DNA of 64,000 nt from Zasmidium citrigriseum. Its lineage: Eukaryota; Ascomycota; Dothideomycetes; Mycosphaerellales; Mycosphaerellaceae. Positions 45,087-56,287 of this stretch are shown piece after piece. The stretch lies in contig NHNW01000010.1 in NCBI GenBank assembly GCA_002786025.1, positions 310,001-374,000 of the forward strand, written 5' to 3'. Made by a program: the position numbers and the translations under genes. Below the pieces are notes generated by a model that saw nothing but the letters and a program-made list of their open reading frames with translations, was not told the origin of the DNA and made no database searches. Every line of letters starts with the position of its first letter. The stretch's first letter is position 1.

Positions 45087-46635
45087 TGTGGCGGTTTGGT
45101 ATGCTGGTGTGGTTGCGAAGTAGTAGTTTGGGTTTGCGCTTCAAGATGCTGGTGCTGGGTGATGCTTGTCGAGGACAGAAGACCGCTGGTGATGTTCGAG
45201 TTGAGTGTGCGAAGCAGAAGAAGAAACACGACGAAGCACGAGCTTTTGTTTACAGCAAACGGACGGCACGCTGCACGTCAAAAGGACGTCACACTCGAAA
45301 GTCCTTGCTCAAATTGCATCCTCTATCTTGATGAACCTGCCCTGCCCCCAGTCGCATTTCACGCCCACCCCTGGCTGTACTTGCCGTCATCAACCACTGC
45401 TGACGATGGGGAACCTGCGAGAACCCATGACATGACACCTCACTGCCGGCTTGAGCCCGACGACTTTCCAGCACACATATCGCGACTTGTGGATACCGCG
45501 ACGACTCGTGATGCAGCTCGAAGAGGAAGGGAGTGATAGCCCGAAGTCCCAACGCGGTAACATGGCGAGAATAAAGTTGGAAATGTTGGATAGCGGCGGT
45601 TTCTCGTAGATCTACCACGCATGGAGCCGAGCTCTGGTGATCCACCCGGAGAGCCTCATGTCATCGATCGGCAGAGCTGTGGCGGTGTGGCGATGTGGTT
45701 GTGTGGCTGTTTGCCAGGGCGATTGTGCCACTATTTCCTGCTTGTTTTCCTTCCTCTACTGTCGGTGTGCACTCCGACTTCACGATTCCGATGAATTGCG
45801 TTCAATATCCTGGCGAATAAAAGATTTACTGCGTTCCTGGAGCGATTGGAGACACGCGTCGACAGGAGCTACTCTTGGCTCAGGATCCTCACGCGAGATG
45901 AAGGCCGTCACACCGCAGGGCGCAGGGCTCTGGCTGTTGCGTCTTGACGAGGGCAAGAGCACACGGAGACCGGGACGGAAGATGCATCTCGCCTGCTGGA
46001 TGAAAACATCGCAGGCCTCAGGAGTCCTCGGATATGGCTTTGGTTGCTTTTCCGTTCGCATTTGGCTTCCTCCAGGAAATGAAAAGGAGGAGATACCATG
46101 AGCTCTTGAAGCTCACCAGGTACCAATTAGGGTGTCAAATCTTCAACTCGGACCCTCCCCTTGACTCTCCATGGACAAGGCTATGTCAAAGACCGACGCG
46201 GAAAACGGAAGATTCAGTCCTCGAAGAATTCCTATGCCTGCATAACTCTGGTCGAAGGGACTTGCTCCGAATCCATCGTACATTGGTCAGAAGAGCGCCA
46301 CAATGAATCTTTGCTTCAGCGCGGTTGTCGTTTTCCGAAGACATACCTCCACTCCTCCACGTTCGCCCCAGCTTTTCGAGAGAGCAGATATGGGGTGCAT
46401 GAGGATGCTGTCCATGCGTTCGGTTGGCTGGTGAGCATGCTGTGGTCTAGATCTGTATGCAGCAGATGCCCATCTCTGATCATCTTTTCCGTGGATGAAG
46501 GTAGGCTGTGGCCCTATGTTTTCTTGAAGTGTGAAGCATCAATCTCATTCTCTGTTACTATGGAGCATCCTTTTTGATCGTTGCTTCTCACTATTTCGTA
46601 CACCCGGTATTTGGTGCCCGCGCTACTCGGTCAAG
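45087..46635. other. 1.55 kb divergent intergenic region
   Basis: Lies between the small hydrophobic gene and the second MFS gene. Several 70-150 codon frames exist, but none has features of a protein family. Presumed promoters. Confidence 0.5.
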
Positions 46636-48740
46636 ATGGAAGAGAAGAATGAGACAGTACATGTCGAGAATGCCGAGAGCGATCACAGTGCCACCGCTCA
46701 GGACGATGGATCGGAGGCAAAGATGAATCTGCAAGCCTACCTGGCGTTGGCGGTATGGAAGCTGTGGGTTCCTATCTGTTGCTCTTACTGGTTTCTGACA
46801 TAGCAAAGGCAGTATCTTCGCAGTATGTTGCGTACGTCTTAACGTTGCTCATGCCATCGACTATCGTCTCCTACATCAATGCCGACCTTGGACCGGATCC
46901 CAATTATACTTGGATCAACGTCTCCTGGAACGTGGCGGCATCCGTGATGGTTACAGTTGGCGGGAGGGTAAGTCAATCAAAAAGGCAGCTTCTGTGGCAT
47001 TCCATTGATCACAGGAACTCTCTAGCTATCAGATATCTTTGGCCGCCGATACTTTATGATCACAGGTGCTGTCATCGCCCTCTGCGGCGCTGTCGTTGGT
47101 GCAACCGGGAAGAGCGTCAACCAAATGATTGCGAGCGGTGTCTTGTTTGGCGTTGGCGGTGGGCTGCAAGGTAAGAAGATGAAGTTGTCCGCCGTCATTA
47201 GCTGCTAATCTGGAGCGGAGAAATGGCATTCGCTTGCCTTCAGGAGGTGAGTCCACAAAGCAACGATCACACTCGCGCTATCTGCTGACTATTTCTGAAT
47301 GGTAGATCGTGCCAAATAAGTACCGCGTCTTCGCAATCGGAATCTTTGAATTGACCGCCACCCTCGCCTTCGTGAGCCCCATGATCGCCTACGCCATGCT
47401 CGCGACGACCGCGATAGGCTGGCGTGCAGTCTACTGGTTCCTATTCTCGTTCGAAGCCTGCGGCCTCCTGCTTGTGGTCTTCTGCTACAAGCCTCCGACT
47501 TTCCACACCAAGCATCGAGCCGACGGCAAGACAAGAATGCAGCTGTTGAAAGAGATGGACTTTGTCGGGGTGTTTCTTTTCGCTGCGGGATGCATCTGCT
47601 TCCTGCTGGGCATCAATTGGGGCGGCAGGCAGTATGCGTGGCAAAGTGCTCCTGTGGTGTCGACGCTTGTGATAGGAGCTGCTCTGCTTGTGGTCTTGGG
47701 TCTGTGGGAGGCGTACGCTGATCTGAAGTATCCAATGCTTCCTCCAAAGTTGTTCAAGGAAGTTAGAGGATTCACCATGGTCCTGGTGATTTGCTTCGTA
47801 GGCGGTAAGCAAAGGAAGCTTGGTGTGAGAATTGTGAACTGATATTTTCCCAGGCATGCTGTACTACTCCATGAATGTGCTGTGGCCTCGACAGTCCGGA
47901 CTCTTATTCGTCCCCGCTGGAAGACCCATCATCGCGGGCGTCTACGCTAATATGGTGTCTTTTGGAACGATCCTTGCTGGCTTTGTGGTTATCTTCTTTT
48001 GCCAAAAGGTCGGATATGAGCGGTGGCAGCAAGTTGGATTCATGGTAACAATCCTCTTCCTTCTGATCCATTTCGAGGGGCTGATCTCGGCACAGACTGC
48101 TCAGACAGCACTGATTGGCTCTCTTGCAAGTGTTGGAGTCGACGACAGGGTGCAAGCCATCGTAACGATCATCATCCTCGCTATTACCATAACGCCGCCT
48201 CAACTCTTGTCGTTTGTGATGATATCGATGTGGATCGATGATCAAGTCGATATGTAGGTCAACAACCAGTCCTGTTACGCCTTCGTGCTAATGGATATCA
48301 GCGGCGTCGCCAACGGTCTTGCTTCCACGTTTCGATTGATGGGTGGTGCCGTAGCGACTGCCATATACAGCGCCATCCTAAGCAATCGATTCACGTCCGA
48401 GCTGCCTAAGAAGCTGGGCCCAGTCATACAGTCCAACGGGATTCCTTCCGGCGATGTGGCCGATGTCCTTCAAGCCGCCTCTCTCAATACCGCTGCATCT
48501 TATGAGTCTCTGGTGGAGTCGACCGGTGTGACGGCCGCGGTGGTTGCAGATGTCCAAGCAGCGGTGAAGCTGGCGTACGTGCAAGCGTTCAAGATGGTCT
48601 ATCTCGTGGCTATAGCCTTTGGTGTGGTCGCTGTAGTGTGCGCCTCGTTCACCAAGAGTATACCGAAGGAGAGAAAGACGATGCAGCGGGCGGTCAGGAT
48701 GGAAAATGAAATGAAAGAGAAGAGTGTGGAAAAGGTATAG
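46636..48740 (+). CDS. MFS transporter, Tri12/fungal efflux family (second copy)
   Basis: CDS join(46636..46752, 46809..46967, 47026..47170, 47221..47246, 47306..47804, 47854..48253, 48302..48740), 594 residues. The blocks YINADLGPDPNYTWINVSWN, GGRLSDIFGRRYFMITGAV, GVGGGLQEMAFACLQEIVPN and KYRVFAIGIFEL are typical of Tri12-type carriers (PF06609). The helix count is about 14. A 26 bp exon (47221-47246) carries EMAFACLQE. It is distinct from the copy at 25-27 kb, with clear divergence. The family exports secondary metabolites or siderophores; the substrate is unknown. It is tail-to-tail with the Pyr4/PaxB-like gene, 40 bp apart. Confidence 0.92.
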
Positions 48741-48780
48741 AACATAAAGCAACATGGTCTTTCTCCTGGATGCGCCCTCG

Positions 48781-49739
48781 CTATGATGTCTTCTCCTTTT
48801 GCTTGTTGTGGACATGGATGTAGACGAACGGATAAACAAACTCCGGTATCATCGTCACCGCAATGATGGCAATGCTCAGAAAGGAGTTCACGTACGGCCA
48901 GTTCATGGGAGCATTCCAGTAGCGCCAGAAGAAGACCAGGTATGCGGTCACGCAGCCCAGGAATCTCGTGACCCTGCAAAATGTTAGACACGCCATCAAC
49001 AACACAGGTCTATCGAACTCACCAGATTTCAAGCGAGTGGCCCTTGGTATCTGCGCGCTGTAAGAGCAGATATACGCTACCCCAGCCAATGGGTAACTGC
49101 AGGAGAAGGCCAGTCCAGTACGCTGTGACTTGCTCGCGTTCATCCGGCCAGATCTGACAGATGACATGAAAGAATGCTACGCCTATGACCACGCCGGCGA
49201 CAAGCCTCCCAGCCACGAGTTTTCGACGCTCTGGCGGGTAAGCCGAGAGGACTGCAACGCTTGCGAAGGACAGATCGAGGGCAAACCACACGAGGAAGCA
49301 CACCAGTTCAAATGTCGTCGACGTCGTCACGAAGGCGTAGTAGATCTCATACGCCATTGTGCCACAGCTGATCCGTGAAGTCAGTGGCAGAGGTCGAGTG
49401 TGTTTTGCTGGGCTTGAACGTACAGGAACTCGACCGATCCCGAGAGCGTTTTGTCCTTGTAGGTCCTTGCCATATAGAATACGTAGCACAATGCGTACAG
49501 CACTCCACATGATATAATGAGGCCATCCTGAACGTAGAGATAGCTGTGGTCTGGAATGAGTTTCTCGTGTTACCCGGAGATGTCATTGTTTCAATGATAC
49601 CTTTCAGGAGGGTTGAGCCGAAGGTCTGATGGCTGGACCTGTGACATTGTACAAGTCAGCCTCTGTGCCCATGAAAGCCACATCTGTTCCTTACAATCAA
49701 GTGGCTGTTGCTATACCGTTGCGCTAGCTCCCAAGTCAT
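48781..49739 (-). CDS. Pyr4/PaxB-like integral membrane protein (terpene cyclase family)
   Basis: CDS complement join(48781..48973, 49023..49367, 49424..49550, 49601..49638, 49717..49739), 241 residues, five exons. Hydrophobicity suggests seven helices. GTMAYEIYYAFV holds the Glu conserved in the family, TYKDKTLSGSVEFLCG matches the region before it, and SLEIWVTRFLGC and MIPEFVYPFVYIHV match the late helices, with Glu where the family often has Asp. Members cyclise epoxy-prenyl substrates in meroterpenoid and indole-diterpene routes; many copies also occur outside clusters. No prenyltransferase, PKS or P450 lies nearby, so the function is uncertain. The size of about 240 residues fits. The 5' exons were inferred from phase. 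Confidence 0.7.
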
Positions 49740-50950
49740 GGCCGTTGGTGAGGTTCGTTACAAGTGGGCTTGTAGGTCGTGCTGTGAGAGGAGGATTGGC
49801 AGAGGTCCAATAGTAGCGAACGTCACAAGGTACCCGGATGTTTGCTATTAAATGGCTCCTACTGCTGAGGACTCCACTGCGTACAGCCACTCACTCACTT
49901 GGAATGACGACTTTCCGGCTGCTTCCGGCGAAGGATGACGGTGCATAGGAACTGGTCTTCTGCTTCGCCACGTCGCAAGGCTGCAACATCATCTCTGCGG
50001 CTGTCATTGTCTTGCTTGTCCCACGGCCCGTAGCAGTATACTGTGCGAGGATCCTGTGCATGCCTTGGCCGTCGTCCTGGCGTTAAGAGGCTGGAAATGG
50101 CAACACGTGGGGCAAGTCCAACCGTCAACGTTGGCCGCATCTATTCTTGAAGACGGCAAAATCGTTCATCGCAGCTCGTAGCCAGAGATGGATGAGAAAG
50201 TTGGATGTAGTTGCAAGGACGAAACCAACCGTGATGTCGAGATCTGATACTTGGAATGTGTCGGGTCCGTGCACACTAGCGCCAACCCAAATGACTTCAC
50301 TTCCTTTCCCAAACAAAGGACAGCAACTTGACAGGATAACACAGCGACAAGCCCGCGGCGGCGCCTCGACACTTTCACATCTTTTGGACCGTTCCAAGAC
50401 GCGCTCTCGGTTGTTGTATTGCAGCGGAAATGTCCAGCTGATCAAAGGCATTCTTTCCGCGGCGAAATCATTGGAGACTTGAGACTCGGAGCGCTCCATT
50501 CTCCGCCAACGAAGCAAGGCATGTCACTCACGCTGCTGCCATGTGGATGTCACTGTTGCTGGGACAGAGCACTCACAGCACCACGGGCTGCAAGCCTGTG
50601 CCATGACAAACAAATTCAGCATCTCACAGTCTTACGATGCAATTTCTTCAAGCGGAGTGCTTCCTCCGTGGCGGGCCTAGCTTGGTAGGAGAGGAGACAC
50701 TGGAATGGCGATCATGTTCAAAGAGAGGCTTTGCAGCTCGGGAAGAGTTCGTTCGGTCATTAAGCAGGTGTCATTTTCATTCCAGTTTACCTCAGAGGCT
50801 CCGATGAAACATTCAAGCCTTCGCCTATTTTAAGAGCCACTGCATCTCCTCTTCGACGTTTCTGAAGCTTCACTATTGATCATACAGATATTTAGCTACC
50901 TCCATCTCAACAGCTTATCGATATACGACTGCTCACGGAAGACACAAAAA
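49740..50950. other. 1.2 kb divergent intergenic region
   Basis: Between the PaxB-like gene and the BUT2 protein. A TATTTTAA box-like element at about 50826 lies about 125 bp before the BUT2 ATG. Otherwise no supported feature. Confidence 0.5.
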
Positions 50951-52200
50951 ATGAGGTACACCATCTCCGCCCTGGCTCTCGTGCCTTTCTCGCATGCGCT
51001 GGCTAAGCGGGAGACCGGATGGTAAGATCCACGTTGCGATAAACAACATGGGATCTTGAAGCTGACGTTGAATCTAGCTGTTTCCACTTGGATGCCTACG
51101 GCGGCGCAGTAGGCCCGGTCGGCCAGCTGTCGGATGGACAGAACCGTATTGAACAGGATGGCCTTCCAGAAGGCCAATACTGCCTTACTGCCAACGGCGG
51201 TACGTTCATCGGACGTTCAGTTGATATATTCTAATTTTGACCAGGACTTACCGATTCCGAGGGCCGTGGATGCATTCTGACACCTCCCACGACTCAATGG
51301 CAGTGCGATGCCGGAGCTGCACCAACGCCGGGCTTCTCTATAACGGAGAATGGCACACTCAGCTATGAAGACGATACAACATTTTGGGCGTGCCCCAGCA
51401 ACGGGGACAAGGACTTCAACATCTACGACCAGCCCGTTGCGAATCAACAGGGTTGTGTTACGATTACGTGAGTGCGCTGGCAAGCAGAGCTTTGGACTCG
51501 CAAAAGATGCCTGTCAACTGCAGTGCTGAAACAACGTAGGCTTCAAGCAGACAATTGTCAGGCTACTCCTCCTGAGCCAACGCAGCCGCCGCCACCACCG
51601 AGCAAGTGTCCGAGAGATCTGCCTGGTTTCGGGGACTACGAGTATCCTCACCTTATCATTCCAATCGACTCGAGCAACCCAGACACTTGTTATGGGACTC
51701 AATGTATGCATGTCCACAACAGCACTCGATGTTGCGATTCGCTGACATCTCATGCCTAGACAATGGAAGCGTGTACGGCGACATCTCAACCATCTTCAAC
51801 TTCGACATCCCACTGTCAACGCAGGGCAAGACTTGCTCGGTCCAGTTCCTCTTCCCAGAACAATCGGCTCTTGAGACTTCCGCCTACACGTTCAGCGGCG
51901 ACGGGGCCTTCAAATTCGCGATGCTTGACGGACCAGCTAGCGAGTCGACCACCTTTGCGACGTCTCCCAAAGTCGTCACCGACTATGGAACTTTTACGAT
52001 GGCTCCTGGCAACGCCTACGACATTACTTCGATTCCATGTCCTGCTGGAAAGGCCATTGGTATCTGGATGCACACAACCACGGACAGCTACTTGGACTAC
52101 TTCCAGGACTACAATCCTTGCCGTCAGTACTCCTTGCAAATCAATGAAACTTTTACTGACATCGTGTCCAGCCATCGGGCTTTACATTGTGCCAAAGTGA
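50951..52200 (+). CDS. Secreted BUT2-domain protein
   Basis: CDS join(50951..51021, 51078..51199, 51245..51467, 51540..51703, 51760..52122, 52172..52200), 323 residues, six exons. The signal peptide MRYTISALALVPFSHALA is followed by KR. The next 120 residues are Cys-rich. A Pro/Thr linker precedes the C-terminal BUT2 domain (about 190-323): CPRDLPGFGDYEYPHLIIPI, ISTIFNFDIP, SVQFLFPEQSALETSAYTFS, YFQDYNPCPIGLYIV. The domain name comes from the fission-yeast Uba3-binding But2, but in filamentous fungi it occurs in extracellular or cell-wall proteins of unknown role. An extracellular location is inferred from the signal peptide. Each intron is in phase and the domain continues over every splice. 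Confidence 0.9.
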
Positions 52201-53020
52201 ACGTGAGGAGAAAGGGCAAGCTGCGAATTTCGCTTCAGAATGAATTCGGAATAGAGATTCCGGGGAGAGTCTCTGTTTCATATGTTGACTTCAATGTCAT
52301 CGTCGTCAAATTTTAAGGCCTCGAGCATTGCCCTCCTTGATACCGTAGCATGACACTTTCTTATCTTGCTAAGAACACGTCAGAGGTAAGTAAGAAGTTG
52401 ATGCGTATCGTTTAGTGGAGAATCGGCACATCGTACGTTGCGGTGAAAAAAGGCCACGACCTCCTGGCGTGATACGCTTCCGAAGAGATCCAGACTCCCC
52501 CAAGGCGACCCAAAGGAACCCCGACACGAACCATCAACGAGCACGTGCGTTCGCGAAAAAGCCACTCGACTCCCCAAGACGGCAACCAGGTCGGACTGCC
52601 GCTTTTGGAATTCCGGCCAGGGAAGGCGCAACCCCACAAGGCGGGGCAGGTGCAGGCGCAGGTGAGTGAAAGTCGCACGCGGCCAGCAGCTCTGTTTCGA
52701 GCTACCCTCCCAGCCAGGAACCCGACGACTTTCTAGAACTGGCACCACGCACGGCGGCGTTTGAAAAGTCAATGTGCGGGTGACGAGACCTGGATGGGCT
52801 AAATCCACCGCACCGCCTACGCGGGTCTTACAAAAAGCTCCCAGGCGTCCTGGGTACTTTCTCTCCTCCCTTCCCTCATTCCTCCTCTTCCTCAATCTTG
52901 CGCGTTACTCTCCAATTGTCACTTCCCACCACCCTTTCAAGCTCTGTGAAGCTGTATAGAGCTGTAACAAGGCCTCCGAAACTGTTCTCGAGATCATTCG
53001 TCCAGGAAAACATTCACACA
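52201..53020. other. Intergenic region
   Basis: About 820 bp. CT-rich near 52850-52900 ahead of the SDR start. No gene recognised. Confidence 0.55.
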
Positions 53021-54143
53021 ATGGCATCCCTCCTCAGACAAGCTCCCCGAGCATTCCGCTCAGCACACATTGCTCCTCGCACACTCCCGCTCCTCCAATG
53101 CCGCCTGAAGCACGATCTCCATGATCCTCCTCAGGGCAACCCACCCATTGTTGGCCGTGACCCTCCAGACCCACCACGAGAGGAGGCCGCCGCGCTCAAA
53201 GACAACGTCAAGTCTGGCTCCTACCTTGGAACGACGAAGCGATTGCCAGAGTTCAACTTGAACGACAAAGTTGTTTTGGTTACTGGTGCAGCAAGAGGTC
53301 TCGGTCTCGTACAAGCGGAAGCCCTTCTTGAGGCTGGTGCCACTGTTTACGCTCTCGACAGACTTTCTGAGCCAAGCCCAGATTTCTACCGAGTGCAGGA
53401 GAGGGCAGCAAAGGAGCTTGGTGAGACGAATCCAACAGGCTTGCCACCAGATAATTTTGGCTAATACATTTAACCAGGTAACACCCTCCACTACCGCCAG
53501 ATTGATGTACGAGACGTGCCACAGCTCAATGAGATCATTAAGGGTATCTCAGACCAGCAGGGCAGATTGGATGGTCTCATTGCTGCAGCCGGTATCCAGC
53601 AGGAGACTCCTGCTTTGGAGTACACTCAGAAGGACGCCAACACCATGTTCGAGGTGAACATTACGGGTGTCCTTATGACTGCTCAGGCTGTGGCAAAAGA
53701 GATGATCAGGCACGGCCATGGAGGCAGCATTGCATTCATTGCTTCCATGAGTGGTACTGTTGCCAACAGGGTGAGCTTCAAATCCCATCTCTCTTGCAAA
53801 TGGTCGACCAGGCTGACAATCTTCTTCTCAGGGTCTCATCTGCCCAGCATACAACGCTTCGAAGGCCGGCGTCATCCAGCTCGCCCGCAACCTCGCCTCC
53901 GAATGGGGCTCGTACGGCATCCGAGTCAACACCATCTCCCCTGGCTACATCGTGACGGCCATGGTCGAAGCTCTCTTCGAGCAATACCCAGAAAGACGCC
54001 GTGACTGGCCAACCCAGAACATGCTCGGCAAGCTGAGTGTTCCACAAGAGTACAGAGGAGCGGCGGTGTTCTTGATCAGCGAGGCTTCCAGCTTCATGAC
54101 CGGCTCAGATCTTAGGATTGACGGTGGCCACGCTGCGTGGTAG
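53021..54143 (+). CDS. SDR dehydrogenase with mitochondrial-type presequence (arabinitol 2-dehydrogenase-like)
   Basis: CDS join(53021..53420, 53478..53770, 53832..54143), 334 residues. The first 80 residues (MASLLRQAPRAFRSAHIAPR...) look like a mitochondrial presequence plus Pro-rich linker. The SDR core follows: KVVLVTGAARGLGLVQAEAL, DGLIAAAGIQQ (AAG instead of NNAG), SIAFIASMSG with the catalytic Ser, YNASKAG (YxxxK) and RVNTISPGYIVTAM. The layout resembles D-arabinitol 2-dehydrogenase and related polyol dehydrogenases (Sou/ARD1 group). A sugar-alcohol substrate is therefore likely but not proven. Other SDRs differ in the extra N-terminus. Confidence 0.88.
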
Positions 54144-54265
54144 TATGCTTTTCATCGTAGCAGCATTCATTTTGTGTATGACGCGTTTTAGCTCGGCGTC
54201 CTGTCGCTTTGGATAGATAGCATATCGGCAGATTTCATGTCATCGTTCGACAGATTTCAATCTTT

Positions 54266-54748
54266 TCACCCCTCTGCACTGTTCTGTTCTGCTGCCTTTG
54301 CCTTCTGCGCCGGGAATGGTTTCTGTTCACGGCCACCAAATCGTCTCTGATAAAGTTCCCATGTCAGGTACAAGGCGAGTGGTGTGACCGCAATGATCAC
54401 GGTAATGTGTCTCGCTACGGTCTTGTACCGCGGATCCAAGACTCCCTCCTTGACGACTCTTTGCGATGCTTCTATTCCTCGAGCTGGATCTCGATTACTG
54501 TAGTCGAATGGCTCTTGAGTTGCAGGTTTGAACGGCCAGAGACGGGACAGCAGGCTCTGCTTGACAGGTTCGGGTGGAGGAGTAGGCTCTGGAAACTTTG
54601 GGTGTCGTGAAATGCGTTCTTTCGGGGCTGTGTATGGGCGTGGTGCTGGTGCTTGAGTCGGCGTCGATGAAGGTCTCTGGGTCGTGGGATCGGTAGTTGT
54701 GCGAGATGGCATCGTTGAATGCGAGAGGATTGCTCTTGAAGATTGCAT
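54266..54748 (-). CDS. Small single-pass membrane protein, unknown
   Basis: Single exon, 160 residues. Residues 1-75 are Thr/Pro/Arg-rich and could include a mitochondrial targeting part. DYSNRDPARGIEASQRVVKE and GVLDPRYKTVARHITVII lead into one hydrophobic helix (about 115-132), then a short basic and Ala-rich tail. The PRYKxxAR motif before a helix looks conserved, but I cannot name the family; a mitochondrial membrane or assembly protein is a guess. Its 3' end is 122 bp from the SDR. Confidence 0.7.
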   Translation of the reverse strand: MQSSRAILSHSTMPSRTTTDPTTQRPSSTPTQAPAPRPYTAPKERISRHPKFPEPTPPPEPVKQSLLSRLWPFKPATQEPFDYSNRDPARGIEASQRVVKEGVLDPRYKTVARHITVIIAVTPLALYLTWELYQRRFGGREQKPFPAQKAKAAEQNSAEG

Positions 54749-55107
54749 GCAAGGAGATCGAATCTGGAACTCTCATCAAAGTGTTCAAAGTCTTCTGACC
54801 TCAACTTTTGCATGCGAGGGTTTCATCGTCTCAACACCAGGGATCTTGTCTTTCGAAAGTCTGACTTGTCTGCCTTCGACAATGACATTCACGAGAAGCG
54901 ATATCTTCGCGGGAGATGTTGATCCCATTGGGTCAGACGCCGCCTAATGTGCACAGAGCTGGCTGGGTAAGCTGCGAGAAGTAAGATCTGTCCCCGCCCC
55001 ATCTCTCCTTCTTCACGCCCTATCTCTCTCCTCGGTCTTTGGCCGCGGTGTTGAACTTGATCGAAACATTCTCCTTTCTTTCTCCTCCGGGACGAGCATT
55101 GACGGCC
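54749..55107. other. Divergent intergenic region
   Basis: About 360 bp between the small membrane protein and the hydroxyacid dehydrogenase. Presumed shared promoter; nothing else seen. Confidence 0.55.
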
Positions 55108-56196
55108 ATGGCGCACTCACGAGAAGTCTCCAAGCACTGGAAAGGCAGCCATCTCATGATCCTGTGGCCACTACCCGTGGATCAGCAAGTTGTCGAACAG
55201 TTACAACAAACTACAGGCCTCCGAGTCAGCTCGCAACAGGCCCTCTTCAAAGTCGAAGACGAATCGATATTCCAGGACGTGGACATCATAGCAACCTTGG
55301 CTGCCCTACCTTCCGACAGATCCGTCTGCCCCAATCTCAAGCTCTGCCATACACTCACGGCAGGTTTCGACTATGTAGCACGCTCGCCATTGTTCAAGGA
55401 CCCTGCGATTCGATGGACGTACTGCTCTGGAATCCATGGTCCGACGATGGCCGAGTGGACGATGATGACTTATATGGCCTTCAACAAACATTTGAATGAA
55501 CTTTATGAGAGCCAGCGGAGGAAGGAATGGAAGCTTAACTTTGCGGCGATGCATAATCGGGATCTTGTGGGTCAGCGAATGGGTATCTTGGGGTATGGGT
55601 CGATTGGGAGGCAGGTCGCGCGCGTGGCCACAGCGATGGGCATGGAGGTCTTAGCATTCACTGCCACGCCGAAGGACACTCCAGAGTCGAGAAAGGACTA
55701 TGGATATCGAGTCCCAGGGACTGGAGACCCAGAAGGAACGGCGCCATCAGCCTGGTATCACGGTCTCGACAAGGAATCCGTCCACCACTTTCTGGCCCAG
55801 AAGATAGATATTTTGATCGTCTGTGTTCCCCTGACAGATCAGACTCGCGGGTTGCTAGGCAAAGAAGAATTCGACATACTGGCAAAGAACAGCCCCTACG
55901 GTGGAGCCTTCATTACGAACCTGGCTCGAGGAGAAGTCATTGTCCAAGACGAACTCATCACAGCCTTGAAGACAGAAGGCTCAGGGGTCAGAGGAGCGGC
56001 ACTCGACGTACAGACTCCTGAACCTCTTCCTCCAGATAGTCCCCTGTGGGATGCGCCGAACTGTTTCATAACACCGCACAACAGCTCTCAGAATACCAAG
56101 TACATGGAGCGAGGACTCGATATACTGATAGAGAATCTGCAGAAGCCGTGGGAGTCGAAATATATCAATGAGGTCGATCATAAAAGAGGTTATTGA
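55108..56196 (+). CDS. D-isomer-specific 2-hydroxyacid dehydrogenase
   Basis: Single exon, 362 residues. NLKLCHTLTAGFDYV, GPTMAEWTMM, the nucleotide-binding GQRMGILGYGSIGRQVARVA (GxGxxG), VPLTDQTRGLLG, FITNLARGEVIVQDEL (catalytic Arg), GAALDVQTPEPLP (Glu nearby) and FITPHNSS (catalytic His) are the standard order. The enzyme reduces a 2-oxo acid with NAD(P)H; the exact substrate (glyoxylate, hydroxypyruvate or other) is not told by the sequence. The start at 55108 is the first ATG. It is cytosolic by lack of a signal. Confidence 0.92.
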   Translation: MAHSREVSKHWKGSHLMILWPLPVDQQVVEQLQQTTGLRVSSQQALFKVEDESIFQDVDIIATLAALPSDRSVCPNLKLCHTLTAGFDYVARSPLFKDPAIRWTYCSGIHGPTMAEWTMMTYMAFNKHLNELYESQRRKEWKLNFAAMHNRDLVGQRMGILGYGSIGRQVARVATAMGMEVLAFTATPKDTPESRKDYGYRVPGTGDPEGTAPSAWYHGLDKESVHHFLAQKIDILIVCVPLTDQTRGLLGKEEFDILAKNSPYGGAFITNLARGEVIVQDELITALKTEGSGVRGAALDVQTPEPLPPDSPLWDAPNCFITPHNSSQNTKYMERGLDILIENLQKPWESKYINEVDHKRGY

Positions 56197-56287
56197 GCTA
56201 TGTAATTACAACAAGCGAGCAAGCAAACCAGTCCTCTGGTCGTGTAAGGCTACCAAGCCTCAGCGCATTAGTCTTGAATCTGTCAGA

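Noticed and set aside
51606..52316. Alternative unspliced C-terminus of the BUT2 protein
   Set aside because: Splicing at 52122/52172 restores the domain end PIGLYIV, which the unspliced frame lacks.
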